In this document: positions 33,862 through 48,038 of the stretch, piece by piece
Numbering within the stretch: position 1 is the stretch's first letter
How the letters are laid out: every line of letters starts with the position of its first letter
NCBI GenBank assembly: GCA_944548615.1
Contig: CALYMY010000059.1
Span: forward strand, 172,199-236,198
DNA from: Micropterix aruncella
Lineage: Eukaryota > Arthropoda > Insecta > Lepidoptera > Micropterigidae
DNA: 64,000 bases
Direction: 5' to 3'
Notes under the pieces: generated by a model
What the model saw: the letters and a program-made list of their open reading frames with translations, nothing else
What the model was told of the DNA's origin: nothing
The model's database searches: none
Position numbers and translations under genes: made by a program

Positions 33862-35421
33862 AGGAGTTCCCTCGTCGGGAGCCAACCCTGGGTGCAGCAG
33901 CCATGTCATGGTGGAACTTAGTAATTGCCATCATAATGGAATGCCTATACCAAATTTTACGTCTCTACGGTTGACCGTTGAGGAGTTCCCTCGTCGGGAG
34001 CCAACCCTGGGTGCAGCAGCCATGTCATGGTGGAACTTAATAATTGCCATCATAATGGAATGCCTATACCAAATTTCACGTCTCTACGGTTGACCGTTGA
34101 GGAGTTCCCTCGTCGGGAGCCAACCCTGGGTGCACAAGCGATGTCATGGTGGAACTTAGAAATTGCCGTCATAATGGAATGCCTATACCAAATTTCAGGT
34201 CTCTACGGTTGACCGTTGAGGAGTTCCGTCGTCGGGAGCCAACCCTGGGTGCAGCAGCCATGTCATGGTGGAACTTAGTAATTGCCATCATAATGGAATG
34301 CCTATACCAAATTTCACGTCTCTACGGTTGACCGTTGAGGAGTTCCCTCGTCGGGAGCCAACCCTGGGTGCAGCAGCCATGTCATGGTGGAACTTAGTAA
34401 TTGCCATCATAATGGAATGCCTATACCAAATTTCACATCTCTACGGTTGACCGTTGAGGAGTTCCCTCGTCGGGAGCCAACCCTGGGTGCAGCAGCCATG
34501 TCATGGTGGAACTTAGTAATTGCCATCATAATGGAATGCCTATACCAAATTTCACGTCTCTACGGTTGACCGTTGAGGAGTTCCCTCGTCGGGAGCCAAC
34601 CCTGGGTGCAGCAGCGATGTCATGGTGGAACTTAGAAATTGCCGTCATAATGGAATGCCTATACCAAATTTCACGTCTCTACGGTTGACCGTTGAGGAGT
34701 TCCCTCGTCGGGAGCCAACCCTGGGTGCAGCAGCCATGTCATGGTGGAACTTAGTAATTGCCATCATAATGGAATGCCTATACCAAATTTCACGTCTCTA
34801 CGGTTGACCGTTGAGGATTTCCCTCGTCGGGAGCCAACCCTGGGTGCAGCAGCCATGTCATGGTGGAACTTAGTAATTGCCATCATAATGGAATGCCTAT
34901 ACCAAATTTCACGTCTCTACGGTTGACCGTTGAGGAGTTCCCTCGTCGGGAGCCAACCCTGGGTGCAGCAGCCATGTCATGGTGGAACTTAGTAATTGCC
35001 ATAATAATGGAATGCCTATACCAAATTTCACGTCTCTACGGTTGACCGTTGAGGAGTTCCCTTGTCGGGAGCCAACCCTGGGTGCAGCAGCCATGTCATG
35101 GTGGAACTTAGTAATTGCCATCATAATGGAATGCCTATACCAAATTTCACGTCTCTACGGTTGACCGTTGAGGAGTTTCCTCGTCGGGAGCCAACCCTGG
35201 GTGCAGCAGCCATGTCATGGTGGAACTTAGTAATTGCCATCATAATGGAATGCCTATACCAAATTTCACGTCTCTACGGTTGACCGTTGAGAAGTTCCCT
35301 CGTCGGGAGCCAACCCTGGGTGCAGCAGCCATGTCATGGTGGAACTTAGTAATTGCCATCATAATGGAATGCCTATACCAAATTTCACGTCTCTACGGTT
35401 GACCGTTGAGGAGTTCCCTCG
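33862..35421. repeat. Unit 5 block of 119-bp satellite, 13 monomers
   Basis: Standard 13-monomer order as in unit 2. Confidence 0.96.
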
Positions 35422-36127
35422 TCCTTGTCACGTACCTCTTTCCGTAGGTTGTTTACTCCTTTTAATTCGTTTAACGCCTCGCGGGCAATATCTCTGGCTC
35501 GTTCCGGTATTTCTTCGAAATTCCGAAACGGCACTTCTATTTCTGTGGTCTCCATATTGTCTCTTCTCGTTGATCAAAGGCACTGAAAATGAAAATGAAA
35601 AAGCACAGATTAAATAGTATTGAAAAGTAATTAAAGAAGAAGAAGAAGACGAGATAAAAAGCAGAAGCAATGAAATGAAAAGCGTTCTAAAACCCTATCT
35701 TTTGACACCTCGCTTGTGTGTATATGATAAAATAAAGAATATAATATTTAATTTATTAAACGAAGCCGCGGGAAAAATACTAAAACTCCCTTGGCTCGGA
35801 TCGCTACTATTGAAAACAAAAATCGTAAAATCGATAAATAAACTTTCGCAAGTATGACGAGGGCTGAAGTTACCATAGAAACAGAAATCGTTAAATCGAT
35901 AAATATTCTATTGCGAGTCGGGCCACCGCCTGAGCTCGTTACTATGGAAACAAAACCGTTAAATCGATAAATCAATATACCTATACAGATATTAATTCGT
36001 CTATAATTCCGTTAATATTAATCAGATTTGAAAATTAAAAGAAGCGTTAGATGCGCAAAGCAAAACTCTATTAGATAATAATAAACAGGGAGGACTATTG
36101 ATGCCTTTTAGCGCAATAGCCCTCAAA
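35422..36127. repeat. Unit 6 spacer
   Basis: Same layout as the reference spacer. Confidence 0.95.
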
Positions 36128-36140
36128 CGTCGGGAGCCAA

Positions 36141-37014
36141 TTTATTTCGAAAAATGTGATTTTTTCATAACAATTTCTATGTTCAAAATGAAAGTTTATA
36201 TAAAAAAATTCAAAATGTCAAAATTTCGAAAATGCCATTTCGTAGAGATTTCAAAGGCCTTCGTTCTGTCCGAACACCGTAACGCGTTAGGTTTACTCTA
36301 TCTCGTTTTATTTCGAAAAATGTGATTTTTTCATAATAATTTCCAAGTTCAAAATGAAAGTTTATATAAAAATTTTCAAAATATCAAAATTTCAAAAATG
36401 CCATTTTGTAGATCTTAAGCGGGGTGTCGATCTCGCCAAAGACCGCAACGCGGTAGGTTTACTCTATCTCGATTTATTTCGAAAAATGTGATTTTTTCAT
36501 AACAATTTCTATGTTCAAAATGAAAGTTTATATAAAAAATTTCAAAATGTCAAAATTTCGAAAATGCCATTTTGTAGAGATTACCAAGGCCGTCGTTCTG
36601 TCCGAACACCGTAACGCTATAGGTTTACTCTATCACGATCTTTTTCGAAAAATGTGATTTTTTCATAATAATTTCTATGTTTAAAATGAAATTTTATATA
36701 AAATTTTTCAAAATGTCAAAATTTCAAAAATGCCATTTTGTAGAGCTTAAGCGGGGTGTCGATCTCGCCAAAGACCGCAACGCGGTAGGTTTACTCTATC
36801 TCGTTCTTTTGTGAAAAATGTGATTTTTTCATAACAATTTCTATGTTCAAAATGAAAGTTTATATAAAAAATTTCAAAATGTCAAAATTTCGAAAATGCC
36901 ATTTCGTAGAGATTACAAAGGCCTTCGTTCTGCCCAAACACCGTAACGCGTTTGATTTACTCTATCACGGTCTTTTTCGAAAAATGACATTTATTCATAA
37001 CAATTTCTATGTTC
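36141..37014. repeat. Unit 6 block of 166-bp satellite, 5 monomers plus 44 bp
   Basis: The second monomer reads TAGATCTTAAGCGG and the next starts CTCGATTTATTTCG. This combination is shared only with unit 8 among the short units. Confidence 0.96.
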
Positions 37015-38574
37015 AGGAGTTCCCTCGTCGGGAGCCAACCCTGGGTGCAGCAGCCATGTCATGGTGGAACTTAGTAATTGCCATCATAATGGAATGCCTA
37101 TACCAAATTTTACGTCTCTACGGTTGACCGTTGAGGAGTTCCCTCGTCGGGAGCCAACCCTGGGTGCAGCAGCCATGTCATGGTGGAACTTAATAATTGC
37201 CATCATAATGGAATGCCTATACCAAATTTCACGTCTCTACGGTTGACCGTTGAGGAGTTCCCTCGTCGGGAGCCAACCCTGGGTGCACAAGCGATGTCAT
37301 GGTGGAACTTAGAAATTGCCGTCATAATGGAATGCCTATACCAAATTTCAGGTCTCTACGGTTGACCGTTGAGGAGTTCCGTCGTCGGGAGCCAACCCTG
37401 GGTGCAGCAGCCATGTCATGGTGGAACTTAGTAATTGCCATCATAATGGAATGCCTATACCAAATTTCACGTCTCTACGGTTGACCGTTGAGGAGTTCCC
37501 TCGTCGGGAGCCAACCCTGGGTGCAGCAGCCATGTCATGGTGGAACTTAGTAATTGCCATCATAATGGAATGCCTATACCAAATTTCACATCTCTACGGT
37601 TGACCGTTGAGGAGTTCCCTCGTCGGGAGCCAACCCTGGGTGCAGCAGCCATGTCATGGTGGAACTTAGTAATTGCCATCATAATGGAATGCCTATACCA
37701 AATTTCACGTCTCTACGGTTGTCCGTTGAGGAGTTCCCTCGTCGGGAGCCAACCCTGGGTGCAGCAGCGATGTCATGGTGGAACTTAGAAATTGCCGTCA
37801 TAATGGAATGCCTATACCAAATTTCACGTCTCTACGGTTGACCGTTGAGGAGTTCCCTCGTCGGGAGCCAACCCTGGGTGCAGCAGCCATGTCATGGTGG
37901 AACTTAGTAATTGCCATCATAATGGAATGCCTATACCAAATTTCACGTCTCTACGGTTGACCGTTGAGGATTTCCCTCGTCGGGAGCCAACCCTGGGTGC
38001 AGCAGCCATGTCATGGTGGAACTTAGTAATTGCCATCATAATGGAATGCCTATACCAAATTTCACGTCTCTACGGTTGACCGTTGAGGAGTTCCCTCGTC
38101 GGGAGCCAACCCTGGGTGCAGCAGCCATGTCATGGTGGAACTTAGTAATTGCCATAATAATGGAATGCCTATACCAAATTTCACGTCTCTACGGTTGACC
38201 GTTGAGGAGTTCCCTTGTCGGGAGCCAACCCTGGGTGCAGCAGCCATGTCATGGTGGAACTTAGTAATTGCCATCATAATGGAATGCCTATACCAAATTT
38301 CACGTCTCTACGGTTGACCGTTGAGGAGTTTCCTCGTCGGGAGCCAACCCTGGGTGCAGCAGCCATGTCATGGTGGAACTTAGTAATTGCCATCATAATG
38401 GAATGCCTATACCAAATTTCACGTCTCTACGGTTGACCGTTGAGAAGTTCCCTCGTCGGGAGCCAACCCTGGGTGCAGCAGCCATGTCATGGTGGAACTT
38501 AGTAATTGCCATCATAATGGAATGCCTATACCAAATTTCACGTCTCTACGGTTGACCGTTGAGGAGTTCCCTCG
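37015..38574. repeat. Unit 6 block of 119-bp satellite, 13 monomers
   Basis: One monomer has CGGTTGTCCGTT instead of CGGTTGACCGTT (37722). The same variant appears in unit 8 exactly 5592 bp later (43314). Confidence 0.96.
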
Positions 38575-39280
38575 TCCTTGTCACGTACCTCTTTCCGTAG
38601 GTTGTTTACTCCTTTTAATTCGTTTAACGCCTCGCGGGCAATATCTCTGGCTCGTTCCGGTATTTCTTCGAAATTCCGAAACGGCACTTCTATTTCTGTG
38701 GTCTCCATATTGTCTCTTCTCGTTGATCAAAGGCACTGAAAATGAAAATGAAAAAGCACAGATTAAATAGTATTGAAAAGTAATTAAAGAAGAAGAAGAA
38801 GACGAGATAAAAAGCAGAAGCAATGAAATGAAAAGCGTTCTAAAACCCTATCTTTTGACACCTCGCTTGTGTGTATATGATAAAATAAAGAATATAATAT
38901 TTAATTTATTAAACGAAGCCGCGGGAAAAATACTAAAACTCCCTTGGCTCGGATCGCTACTATTGAAAACAAAAATCGTAAAATCGATAAATAAACTTTC
39001 GCAAGTATGACGAGGGCTGAAGTTACCATAGAAACAGAAATCGTTAAATCGATAAATATTCTATTGCGAGTCGGGCCACCGCCTGAGCTCGTTACTATGG
39101 AAACAAAACCGTTAAATCGATAAATCAATATACCTATACAGATATTAATTCGTCTATAATTCCGTTAATATTAATCAGATTTGAAAATTAAAAGAAGCGT
39201 TAGATGCGCAAAGCAAAACTCTATTAGATAATAATAAACAGGGAGGACTATTGATGCCTTTTAGCGCAATAGCCCTCAAA
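38575..39280. repeat. Unit 7 spacer
   Basis: Same layout as the reference spacer. Confidence 0.95.
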
Positions 39281-39293
39281 CGTCGGGAGCCAA

Positions 39294-40167
39294 TTTATTT
39301 CGAAAAATGTGATTTTTTCATAACAATTTCTATGTTCAAAATGAAAGTTTATATAAAAAAATTCAAAATGTCAAAATTTCGAAAATGCCATTTCGTAGAG
39401 ATTTCAAAGGCCTTCGTTCTGTCCGAACACCGTAACGCGTTAGGTTTACTCTATCTCGTTTTATTTCGAAAAATGTGATTTTTTCATAATAATTTCCAAG
39501 TTCAAAATGAAAGTTTATATAAAATTTTTCAAAATATCAAAATTTCAAAAATGCCATTTTGTAGAGCTTAAGCGGGGTGTCGATCTCGCCAAAGACCGCA
39601 ACGCGGTAGGTTTACTCTATCTCGTTCTTTTGTGAAAAATGTGATTTTTTCATAACAATTTCTATGTTCAAAATGAAAGTTTATATAAAAAATTTCAAAA
39701 TGTCAAAATTTCGAAAATGCCATTTTGTAGAGATTACCAAGGCCGTCGTTCTGTCCAAACACCCTAACGCTATAGGTTTACTCTATCACGATCTTTTTCG
39801 AAAAATGTGATTTTTTCATAATAATTTCTATGTTTAAAATGAAATTTTATATAAAATTTTTCAAAATGTCAAAATTTCAAAAATGCCATTTTGTAGAGCT
39901 TAAGCGGGGTGTCGATCTCGCCAAAGACCGCAACGCGGTAGGTTTACTCTATCTCGTTCTTTTGTGAAAAATGTGATTTTTTCATAACAATTTCTATGTT
40001 CAAAATGAAAGTTTATATAAAAAATTTCAAAATGTCAAAATTTCGAAAATGCCATTTCGTAGAGATTACAAAGGCCTTCGTTCTGCCCAAACACCGTAAC
40101 GCGTTTGATTTACTCTATCACGGTCTTTTTCGAAAAATGACATTTATTCATAACAATTTCTATGTTC
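39294..40167. repeat. Unit 7 block of 166-bp satellite, 5 monomers plus 44 bp
   Basis: It has ATAAAATTTTTCAAAATATC (39519-39538) in the second monomer, matched only in unit 9 at the 5592-bp offset, and CCAAACACCCTAACG near 39757. Confidence 0.96.
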
Positions 40168-41013
40168 AGGAGTTCCCTCGTCGGGAGCCAACCCTGGGTG
40201 CAGCAACCATGTCATGGTGGAACTTAGTAATTGCCATCATAATGGAATGCCTATACCAAATTTTACGTCTCTACGGTTGACCGTTGAGGAGTTCCCTCGT
40301 CGGGAGCCAACCCTGGGTGCAGCAGCCATGTCATGGTGGAACTTAATAATTGCCATCATAATGGAATGCCTATACCAAATTTCACGTCTCTACGGTTGAC
40401 CGTTGAGGAGTTCCCTCGTCGGGAGCCAACCCTGGGTGCACAAGCGATGTCATGGTGGAACTTAGAAATTGCCGTCATAATGGAATGCCTATACCAAATT
40501 TCAGGTCTCTACGGTTGACCGTTGAGGAGTTCCGTCGTCGGGAGCCAACCCTGGGTGCAGCAGCCATGTCATGGTGGAACTTAGTAATTGCCATCATAAT
40601 GGAATGCCTATACCAAATTTCACGTCTCTACGGTTGACCGTTGAGGAGTTCCCTCGTCGGGAGCCAACCCTGGGTGCAGCAGCCATGTCATGGTGGAACT
40701 TAGTAATTGCCATCATAATGGAATGCCTATACCAAATTTCACGTCTCTACGGTTGACCGTTGAGGAGTTTCCTCGTCGGGAGCCAACCCTGGGTGCAGCA
40801 GCCATGTCATGGTGGAACTTAGTAATTGCCATCATAATGGAATGCCTATACCAAATTTCACGTCTCTACGGTTGACCGTTGAGAAGTTCCCTCGTCGGGA
40901 GCCAACCCTGGGTGCAGCAGCCATGTCATGGTGGAACTTAGTAATTGCCATCATAATGGAATGCCTATACCAAATTTCACGTCTCTACGGTTGACCGTTG
41001 AGGAGTTCCCTCG
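40168..41013. repeat. Unit 7 block of 119-bp satellite, 7 monomers
   Basis: The first monomer has GCAGCAACCATG (A at 40206), again shared with unit 9 (45798). Six central monomers present in unit 9 are absent here, a clean 714-bp difference. Confidence 0.96.
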
Positions 41014-41719
41014 TCCTTGTCACGTACCTCTTTCCGTAGGTTGTTTACTCCTTTTAATTCGTTTAACGCCTCGCGGGCAATATCTCTGGCTCGTTCCGGT
41101 ATTTCTTCGAAATTCCGAAACGGCACTTCTATTTCTGTGGTCTCCATATTGTCTCTTCTCGTTGATCAAAGGCACTGAAAATGAAAATGAAAAAGCACAG
41201 ATTAAATAGTATTGAAAAGTAATTAAAGAAGAAGAAGAAGACGAGATAAAAAGCAGAAGCAATGAAATGAAAAGCGTTCTAAAACCCTATCTTTTGACAC
41301 CTCGCTTGTGTGTATATGATAAAATAAAGAATATAATATTTAATTTATTAAACGAAGCCGCGGGAAAAATACTAAAACTCCCTTGGCTCGGATCGCTACT
41401 ATTGAAAACAAAAATCGTAAAATCGATAAATAAACTTTCGCAAGTATGACGAGGGCTGAAGTTACCATAGAAACAGAAATCGTTAAATCGATAAATATTC
41501 TATTGCGAGTCGGGCCACCGCCTGAGCTCGTTACTATGGAAACAAAACCGTTAAATCGATAAATCAATATACCTATACAGATATTAATTCGTCTATAATT
41601 CCGTTAATATTAATCAGATTTGAAAATTAAAAGAAGCGTTAGATGCGCAAAGCAAAACTCTATTAGATAATAATAAACAGGGAGGACTATTGATGCCTTT
41701 TAGCGCAATAGCCCTCAAA
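41014..41719. repeat. Unit 8 spacer
   Basis: Same layout as the reference spacer. Confidence 0.95.
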
Positions 41720-41732
41720 CGTCGGGAGCCAA

Positions 41733-42606
41733 TTTATTTCGAAAAATGTGATTTTTTCATAACAATTTCTATGTTCAAAATGAAAGTTTATATAAAAAAA
41801 TTCAAAATGTCAAAATTTCGAAAATGCCATTTCGTAGAGATTTCAAAGGCCTTCGTTCTGTCCGAACACCGTAACGCGTTAGGTTTACTCTATCTCGTTT
41901 TATTTCGAAAAATGTGATTTTTTCATAATAATTTCCAAGTTCAAAATGAAAGTTTATATAAAAATTTTCAAAATATCAAAATTTCAAAAATGCCATTTTG
42001 TAGATCTTAAGCGGGGTGTCGATCTCGCCAAAGACCGCAACGCGGTAGGTTTACTCTATCTCGATTTATTTCGAAAAATGTGATTTTTTCATAACAATTT
42101 CTATGTTCAAAATGAAAGTTTATATAAAAAATTTCAAAATGTCAAAATTTCGAAAATGCCATTTTGTAGAGATTACCAAGGCCGTCGTTCTGTCCGAACA
42201 CCGTAACGCTATAGGTTTACTCTATCACGATCTTTTTCGAAAAATGTGATTTTTTCATAATAATTTCTATGTTTAAAATGAAATTTTATATAAAATTTTT
42301 CAAAATGTCAAAATTTCAAAAATGCCATTTTGTAGAGCTTAAGCGGGGTGTCGATCTCGCCAAAGACCGCAACGCGGTAGGTTTACTCTATCTCGTTCTT
42401 TTGTGAAAAATGTGATTTTTTCATAACAATTTCTATGTTCAAAATGAAAGTTTATATAAAAAATTTCAAAATGTCAAAATTTCGAAAATGCCATTTCGTA
42501 GAGATTACAAAGGCCTTCGTTCTGCCCAAACACCGTAACGCGTTTGATTTACTCTATCACGGTCTTTTTCGAAAAATGACATTTATTCATAACAATTTCT
42601 ATGTTC
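41733..42606. repeat. Unit 8 block of 166-bp satellite, 5 monomers plus 44 bp
   Basis: Twin of the unit 6 block, including TAGATCTTAAGCGG (near 42001). Confidence 0.96.
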
Positions 42607-44166
42607 AGGAGTTCCCTCGTCGGGAGCCAACCCTGGGTGCAGCAGCCATGTCATGGTGGAACTTAGTAATTGCCATCATAATGGAATGCCTATACCAAAT
42701 TTTACGTCTCTACGGTTGACCGTTGAGGAGTTCCCTCGTCGGGAGCCAACCCTGGGTGCAGCAGCCATGTCATGGTGGAACTTAATAATTGCCATCATAA
42801 TGGAATGCCTATACCAAATTTCACGTCTCTACGGTTGACCGTTGAGGAGTTCCCTCGTCGGGAGCCAACCCTGGGTGCACAAGCGATGTCATGGTGGAAC
42901 TTAGAAATTGCCGTCATAATGGAATGCCTATACCAAATTTCAGGTCTCTACGGTTGACCGTTGAGGAGTTCCGTCGTCGGGAGCCAACCCTGGGTGCAGC
43001 AGCCATGTCATGGTGGAACTTAGTAATTGCCATCATAATGGAATGCCTATACCAAATTTCACGTCTCTACGGTTGACCGTTGAGGAGTTCCCTCGTCGGG
43101 AGCCAACCCTGGGTGCAGCAGCCATGTCATGGTGGAACTTAGTAATTGCCATCATAATGGAATGCCTATACCAAATTTCACATCTCTACGGTTGACCGTT
43201 GAGGAGTTCCCTCGTCGGGAGCCAACCCTGGGTGCAGCAGCCATGTCATGGTGGAACTTAGTAATTGCCATCATAATGGAATGCCTATACCAAATTTCAC
43301 GTCTCTACGGTTGTCCGTTGAGGAGTTCCCTCGTCGGGAGCCAACCCTGGGTGCAGCAGCGATGTCATGGTGGAACTTAGAAATTGCCGTCATAATGGAA
43401 TGCCTATACCAAATTTCACGTCTCTACGGTTGACCGTTGAGGAGTTCCCTCGTCGGGAGCCAACCCTGGGTGCAGCAGCCATGTCATGGTGGAACTTAGT
43501 AATTGCCATCATAATGGAATGCCTATACCAAATTTCACGTCTCTACGGTTGACCGTTGAGGATTTCCCTCGTCGGGAGCCAACCCTGGGTGCAGCAGCCA
43601 TGTCATGGTGGAACTTAGTAATTGCCATCATAATGGAATGCCTATACCAAATTTCACGTCTCTACGGTTGACCGTTGAGGAGTTCCCTCGTCGGGAGCCA
43701 ACCCTGGGTGCAGCAGCCATGTCATGGTGGAACTTAGTAATTGCCATAATAATGGAATGCCTATACCAAATTTCACGTCTCTACGGTTGACCGTTGAGGA
43801 GTTCCCTTGTCGGGAGCCAACCCTGGGTGCAGCAGCCATGTCATGGTGGAACTTAGTAATTGCCATCATAATGGAATGCCTATACCAAATTTCACGTCTC
43901 TACGGTTGACCGTTGAGGAGTTTCCTCGTCGGGAGCCAACCCTGGGTGCAGCAGCCATGTCATGGTGGAACTTAGTAATTGCCATCATAATGGAATGCCT
44001 ATACCAAATTTCACGTCTCTACGGTTGACCGTTGAGAAGTTCCCTCGTCGGGAGCCAACCCTGGGTGCAGCAGCCATGTCATGGTGGAACTTAGTAATTG
44101 CCATCATAATGGAATGCCTATACCAAATTTCACGTCTCTACGGTTGACCGTTGAGGAGTTCCCTCG
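42607..44166. repeat. Unit 8 block of 119-bp satellite, 13 monomers
   Basis: Twin of the unit 6 block, with CGGTTGTCCGTT at 43309-43320. Confidence 0.96.
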
Positions 44167-44872
44167 TCCTTGTCACGTACCTCTTTCCGTAGGTTGTTTA
44201 CTCCTTTTAATTCGTTTAACGCCTCGCGGGCAATATCTCTGGCTCGTTCCGGTATTTCTTCGAAATTCCGAAACGGCACTTCTATTTCTGTGGTCTCCAT
44301 ATTGTCTCTTCTCGTTGATCAAAGGCACTGAAAATGAAAATGAAAAAGCACAGATTAAATAGTATTGAAAAGTAATTAAAGAAGAAGAAGAAGACGAGAT
44401 AAAAAGCAGAAGCAATGAAATGAAAAGCGTTCTAAAACCCTATCTTTTGACACCTCGCTTGTGTGTATATGATAAAATAAAGAATATAATATTTAATTTA
44501 TTAAACGAAGCCGCGGGAAAAATACTAAAACTCCCTTGGCTCGGATCGCTACTATTGAAAACAAAAATCGTAAAATCGATAAATAAACTTTCGCAAGTAT
44601 GACGAGGGCTGAAGTTACCATAGAAACAGAAATCGTTAAATCGATAAATATTCTATTGCGAGTCGGGCCACCGCCTGAGCTCGTTACTATGGAAACAAAA
44701 CCGTTAAATCGATAAATCAATATACCTATACAGATATTAATTCGTCTATAATTCCGTTAATATTAATCAGATTTGAAAATTAAAAGAAGCGTTAGATGCG
44801 CAAAGCAAAACTCTATTAGATAATAATAAACAGGGAGGACTATTGATGCCTTTTAGCGCAATAGCCCTCAAA
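44167..44872. repeat. Unit 9 spacer
   Basis: Same layout as the reference spacer. Confidence 0.95.
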
Positions 44873-44885
44873 CGTCGGGAGCCAA

Positions 44886-45759
44886 TTTATTTCGAAAAAT
44901 GTGATTTTTTCATAACAATTTCTATGTTCAAAATGAAAGTTTATATAAAAAAATTCAAAATGTCAAAATTTCGAAAATGCCATTTCGTAGAGATTTCAAA
45001 GGCCTTCGTTCTGTCCGAACACCGTAACGCGTTAGGTTTACTCTATCTCGTTTTATTTCGAAAAATGTGATTTTTTCATAATAATTTCCAAGTTCAAAAT
45101 GAAAGTTTATATAAAATTTTTCAAAATATCAAAATTTCAAAAATGCCATTTTGTAGAGCTTAAGCGGGGTGTCGATCTCGCCAAAGACCGCAACGCGGTA
45201 GGTTTACTCTATCTCGTTCTTTTGTGAAAAATGTGATTTTTTCATAACAATTTCTATGTTCAAAATGAAAGTTTATATAAAAAATTTCAAAATGTCAAAA
45301 TTTCGAAAATGCCATTTTGTAGAGATTACCAAGGCCGTCGTTCTGTCCAAACACCCTAACGCTATAGGTTTACTCTATCACGATCTTTTTCGAAAAATGT
45401 GATTTTTTCATAATAATTTCTATGTTTAAAATGAAATTTTATATAAAATTTTTCAAAATGTCAAAATTTCAAAAATGCCATTTTGTAGAGCTTAAGCGGG
45501 GTGTCGATCTCGCCAAAGACCGCAACGCGGTAGGTTTACTCTATCTCGTTCTTTTGTGAAAAATGTGATTTTTTCATAACAATTTCTATGTTCAAAATGA
45601 AAGTTTATATAAAAAATTTCAAAATGTCAAAATTTCGAAAATGCCATTTCGTAGAGATTACAAAGGCCTTCGTTCTGCCCAAACACCGTAACGCGTTTGA
45701 TTTACTCTATCACGGTCTTTTTCGAAAAATGACATTTATTCATAACAATTTCTATGTTC
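44886..45759. repeat. Unit 9 block of 166-bp satellite, 5 monomers plus 44 bp
   Basis: Twin of the unit 7 block. Confidence 0.96.
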
Positions 45760-47319
45760 AGGAGTTCCCTCGTCGGGAGCCAACCCTGGGTGCAGCAACC
45801 ATGTCATGGTGGAACTTAGTAATTGCCATCATAATGGAATGCCTATACCAAATTTTACGTCTCTACGGTTGACCGTTGAGGAGTTCCCTCGTCGGGAGCC
45901 AACCCTGGGTGCAGCAGCCATGTCATGGTGGAACTTAATAATTGCCATCATAATGGAATGCCTATACCAAATTTCACGTCTCTACGGTTGACCGTTGAGG
46001 AGTTCCCTCGTCGGGAGCCAACCCTGGGTGCACAAGCGATGTCATGGTGGAACTTAGAAATTGCCGTCATAATGGAATGCCTATACCAAATTTCAGGTCT
46101 CTACGGTTGACCGTTGAGGAGTTCCGTCGTCGGGAGCCAACCCTGGGTGCAGCAGCCATGTCATGGTGGAACTTAGTAATTGCCATCATAATGGAATGCC
46201 TATACCAAATTTCACGTCTCTACGGTTGACCGTTGAGGAGTTCCCTCGTCGGGAGCCAACCCTGGGTGCAGCAGCCATGTCATGGTGGAACTTAGTAATT
46301 GCCATCATAATGGAATGCCTATACCAAATTTCACATCTCTACGGTTGACCGTTGAGGAGTTCCCTCGTCGGGAGCCAACCCTGGGTGCAGCAGCCATGTC
46401 ATGGTGGAACTTAGTAATTGCCATCATAATGGAATGCCTATACCAAATTTCACGTCTCTACGGTTGACCGTTGAGGAGTTCCCTCGTCGGGAGCCAACCC
46501 TGGGTGCAGCAGCGATGTCATGGTGGAACTTAGAAATTGCCGTCATAATGGAATGCCTATACCAAATTTCACGTCTCTACGGTTGACCGTTGAGGAGTTC
46601 CCTCGTCGGGAGCCAACCCTGGGTGCAGCAGCCATGTCATGGTGGAACTTAGTAATTGCCATCATAATGGAATGCCTATACCAAATTTCACGTCTCTACG
46701 GTTGACCGTTGAGGATTTCCCTCGTCGGGAGCCAACCCTGGGTGCAGCAGCCATGTCATGGTGGAACTTAGTAATTGCCATCATAATGGAATGCCTATAC
46801 CAAATTTCACGTCTCTACGGTTGACCGTTGAGGAGTTCCCTCGTCGGGAGCCAACCCTGGGTGCAGCAGCCATGTCATGGTGGAACTTAGTAATTGCCAT
46901 AATAATGGAATGCCTATACCAAATTTCACGTCTCTACGGTTGACCGTTGAGGAGTTCCCTTGTCGGGAGCCAACCCTGGGTGCAGCAGCCATGTCATGGT
47001 GGAACTTAGTAATTGCCATCATAATGGAATGCCTATACCAAATTTCACGTCTCTACGGTTGACCGTTGAGGAGTTTCCTCGTCGGGAGCCAACCCTGGGT
47101 GCAGCAGCCATGTCATGGTGGAACTTAGTAATTGCCATCATAATGGAATGCCTATACCAAATTTCACGTCTCTACGGTTGACCGTTGAGAAGTTCCCTCG
47201 TCGGGAGCCAACCCTGGGTGCAGCAGCCATGTCATGGTGGAACTTAGTAATTGCCATCATAATGGAATGCCTATACCAAATTTCACGTCTCTACGGTTGA
47301 CCGTTGAGGAGTTCCCTCG
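45760..47319. repeat. Unit 9 block of 119-bp satellite, 13 monomers
   Basis: Twin of the unit 7 block in its first monomer (GCAGCAACCATG) but with the full set of 13 monomers. Confidence 0.96.
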
Positions 47320-48025
47320 TCCTTGTCACGTACCTCTTTCCGTAGGTTGTTTACTCCTTTTAATTCGTTTAACGCCTCGCGGGCAATATCTCTGGCTCGT
47401 TCCGGTATTTCTTCGAAATTCCGAAACGGCACTTCTATTTCTGTGGTCTCCATATTGTCTCTTCTCGTTGATCAAAGGCACTGAAAATGAAAATGAAAAA
47501 GCACAGATTAAATAGTATTGAAAAGTAATTAAAGAAGAAGAAGAAGACGAGATAAAAAGCAGAAGCAATGAAATGAAAAGCGTTCTAAAACCCTATCTTT
47601 TGACACCTCGCTTGTGTGTATATGATAAAATAAAGAATATAATATTTAATTTATTAAACGAAGCCGCGGGAAAAATACTAAAACTCCCTTGGCTCGGATC
47701 GCTACTATTGAAAACAAAAATCGTAAAATTGATAAATAAACTTTCGCAAGTATGACGAGGGCTGAAGTTACCATAGAAACAGAAATCGTTAAATCGATAA
47801 ATATTCTATTGCGAGTCGGGCCACCGCCTGAGCTCGTTACTATGGAAACAAAACCGTTAAATCGATAAATCAATATACCTATACAGATATTAATTCGTCT
47901 ATAATTCCGTTAATATTAATCAGATTTGAAAATTAAAAGAAGCGTTAGATGCGCAAAGCAAAACTCTATTAGATAATAATAAACAGGGAGGACTATTGAT
48001 GCCTTTTAGCGCAATAGCCCTCAAA
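47320..48025. repeat. Unit 10 spacer
   Basis: It has one private substitution (AAAATTGATAAATAAAC near 47725), which removes one of the three ATCGAT cores. Confidence 0.95.
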
Positions 48026-48038
48026 CGTCGGGAGCCAA

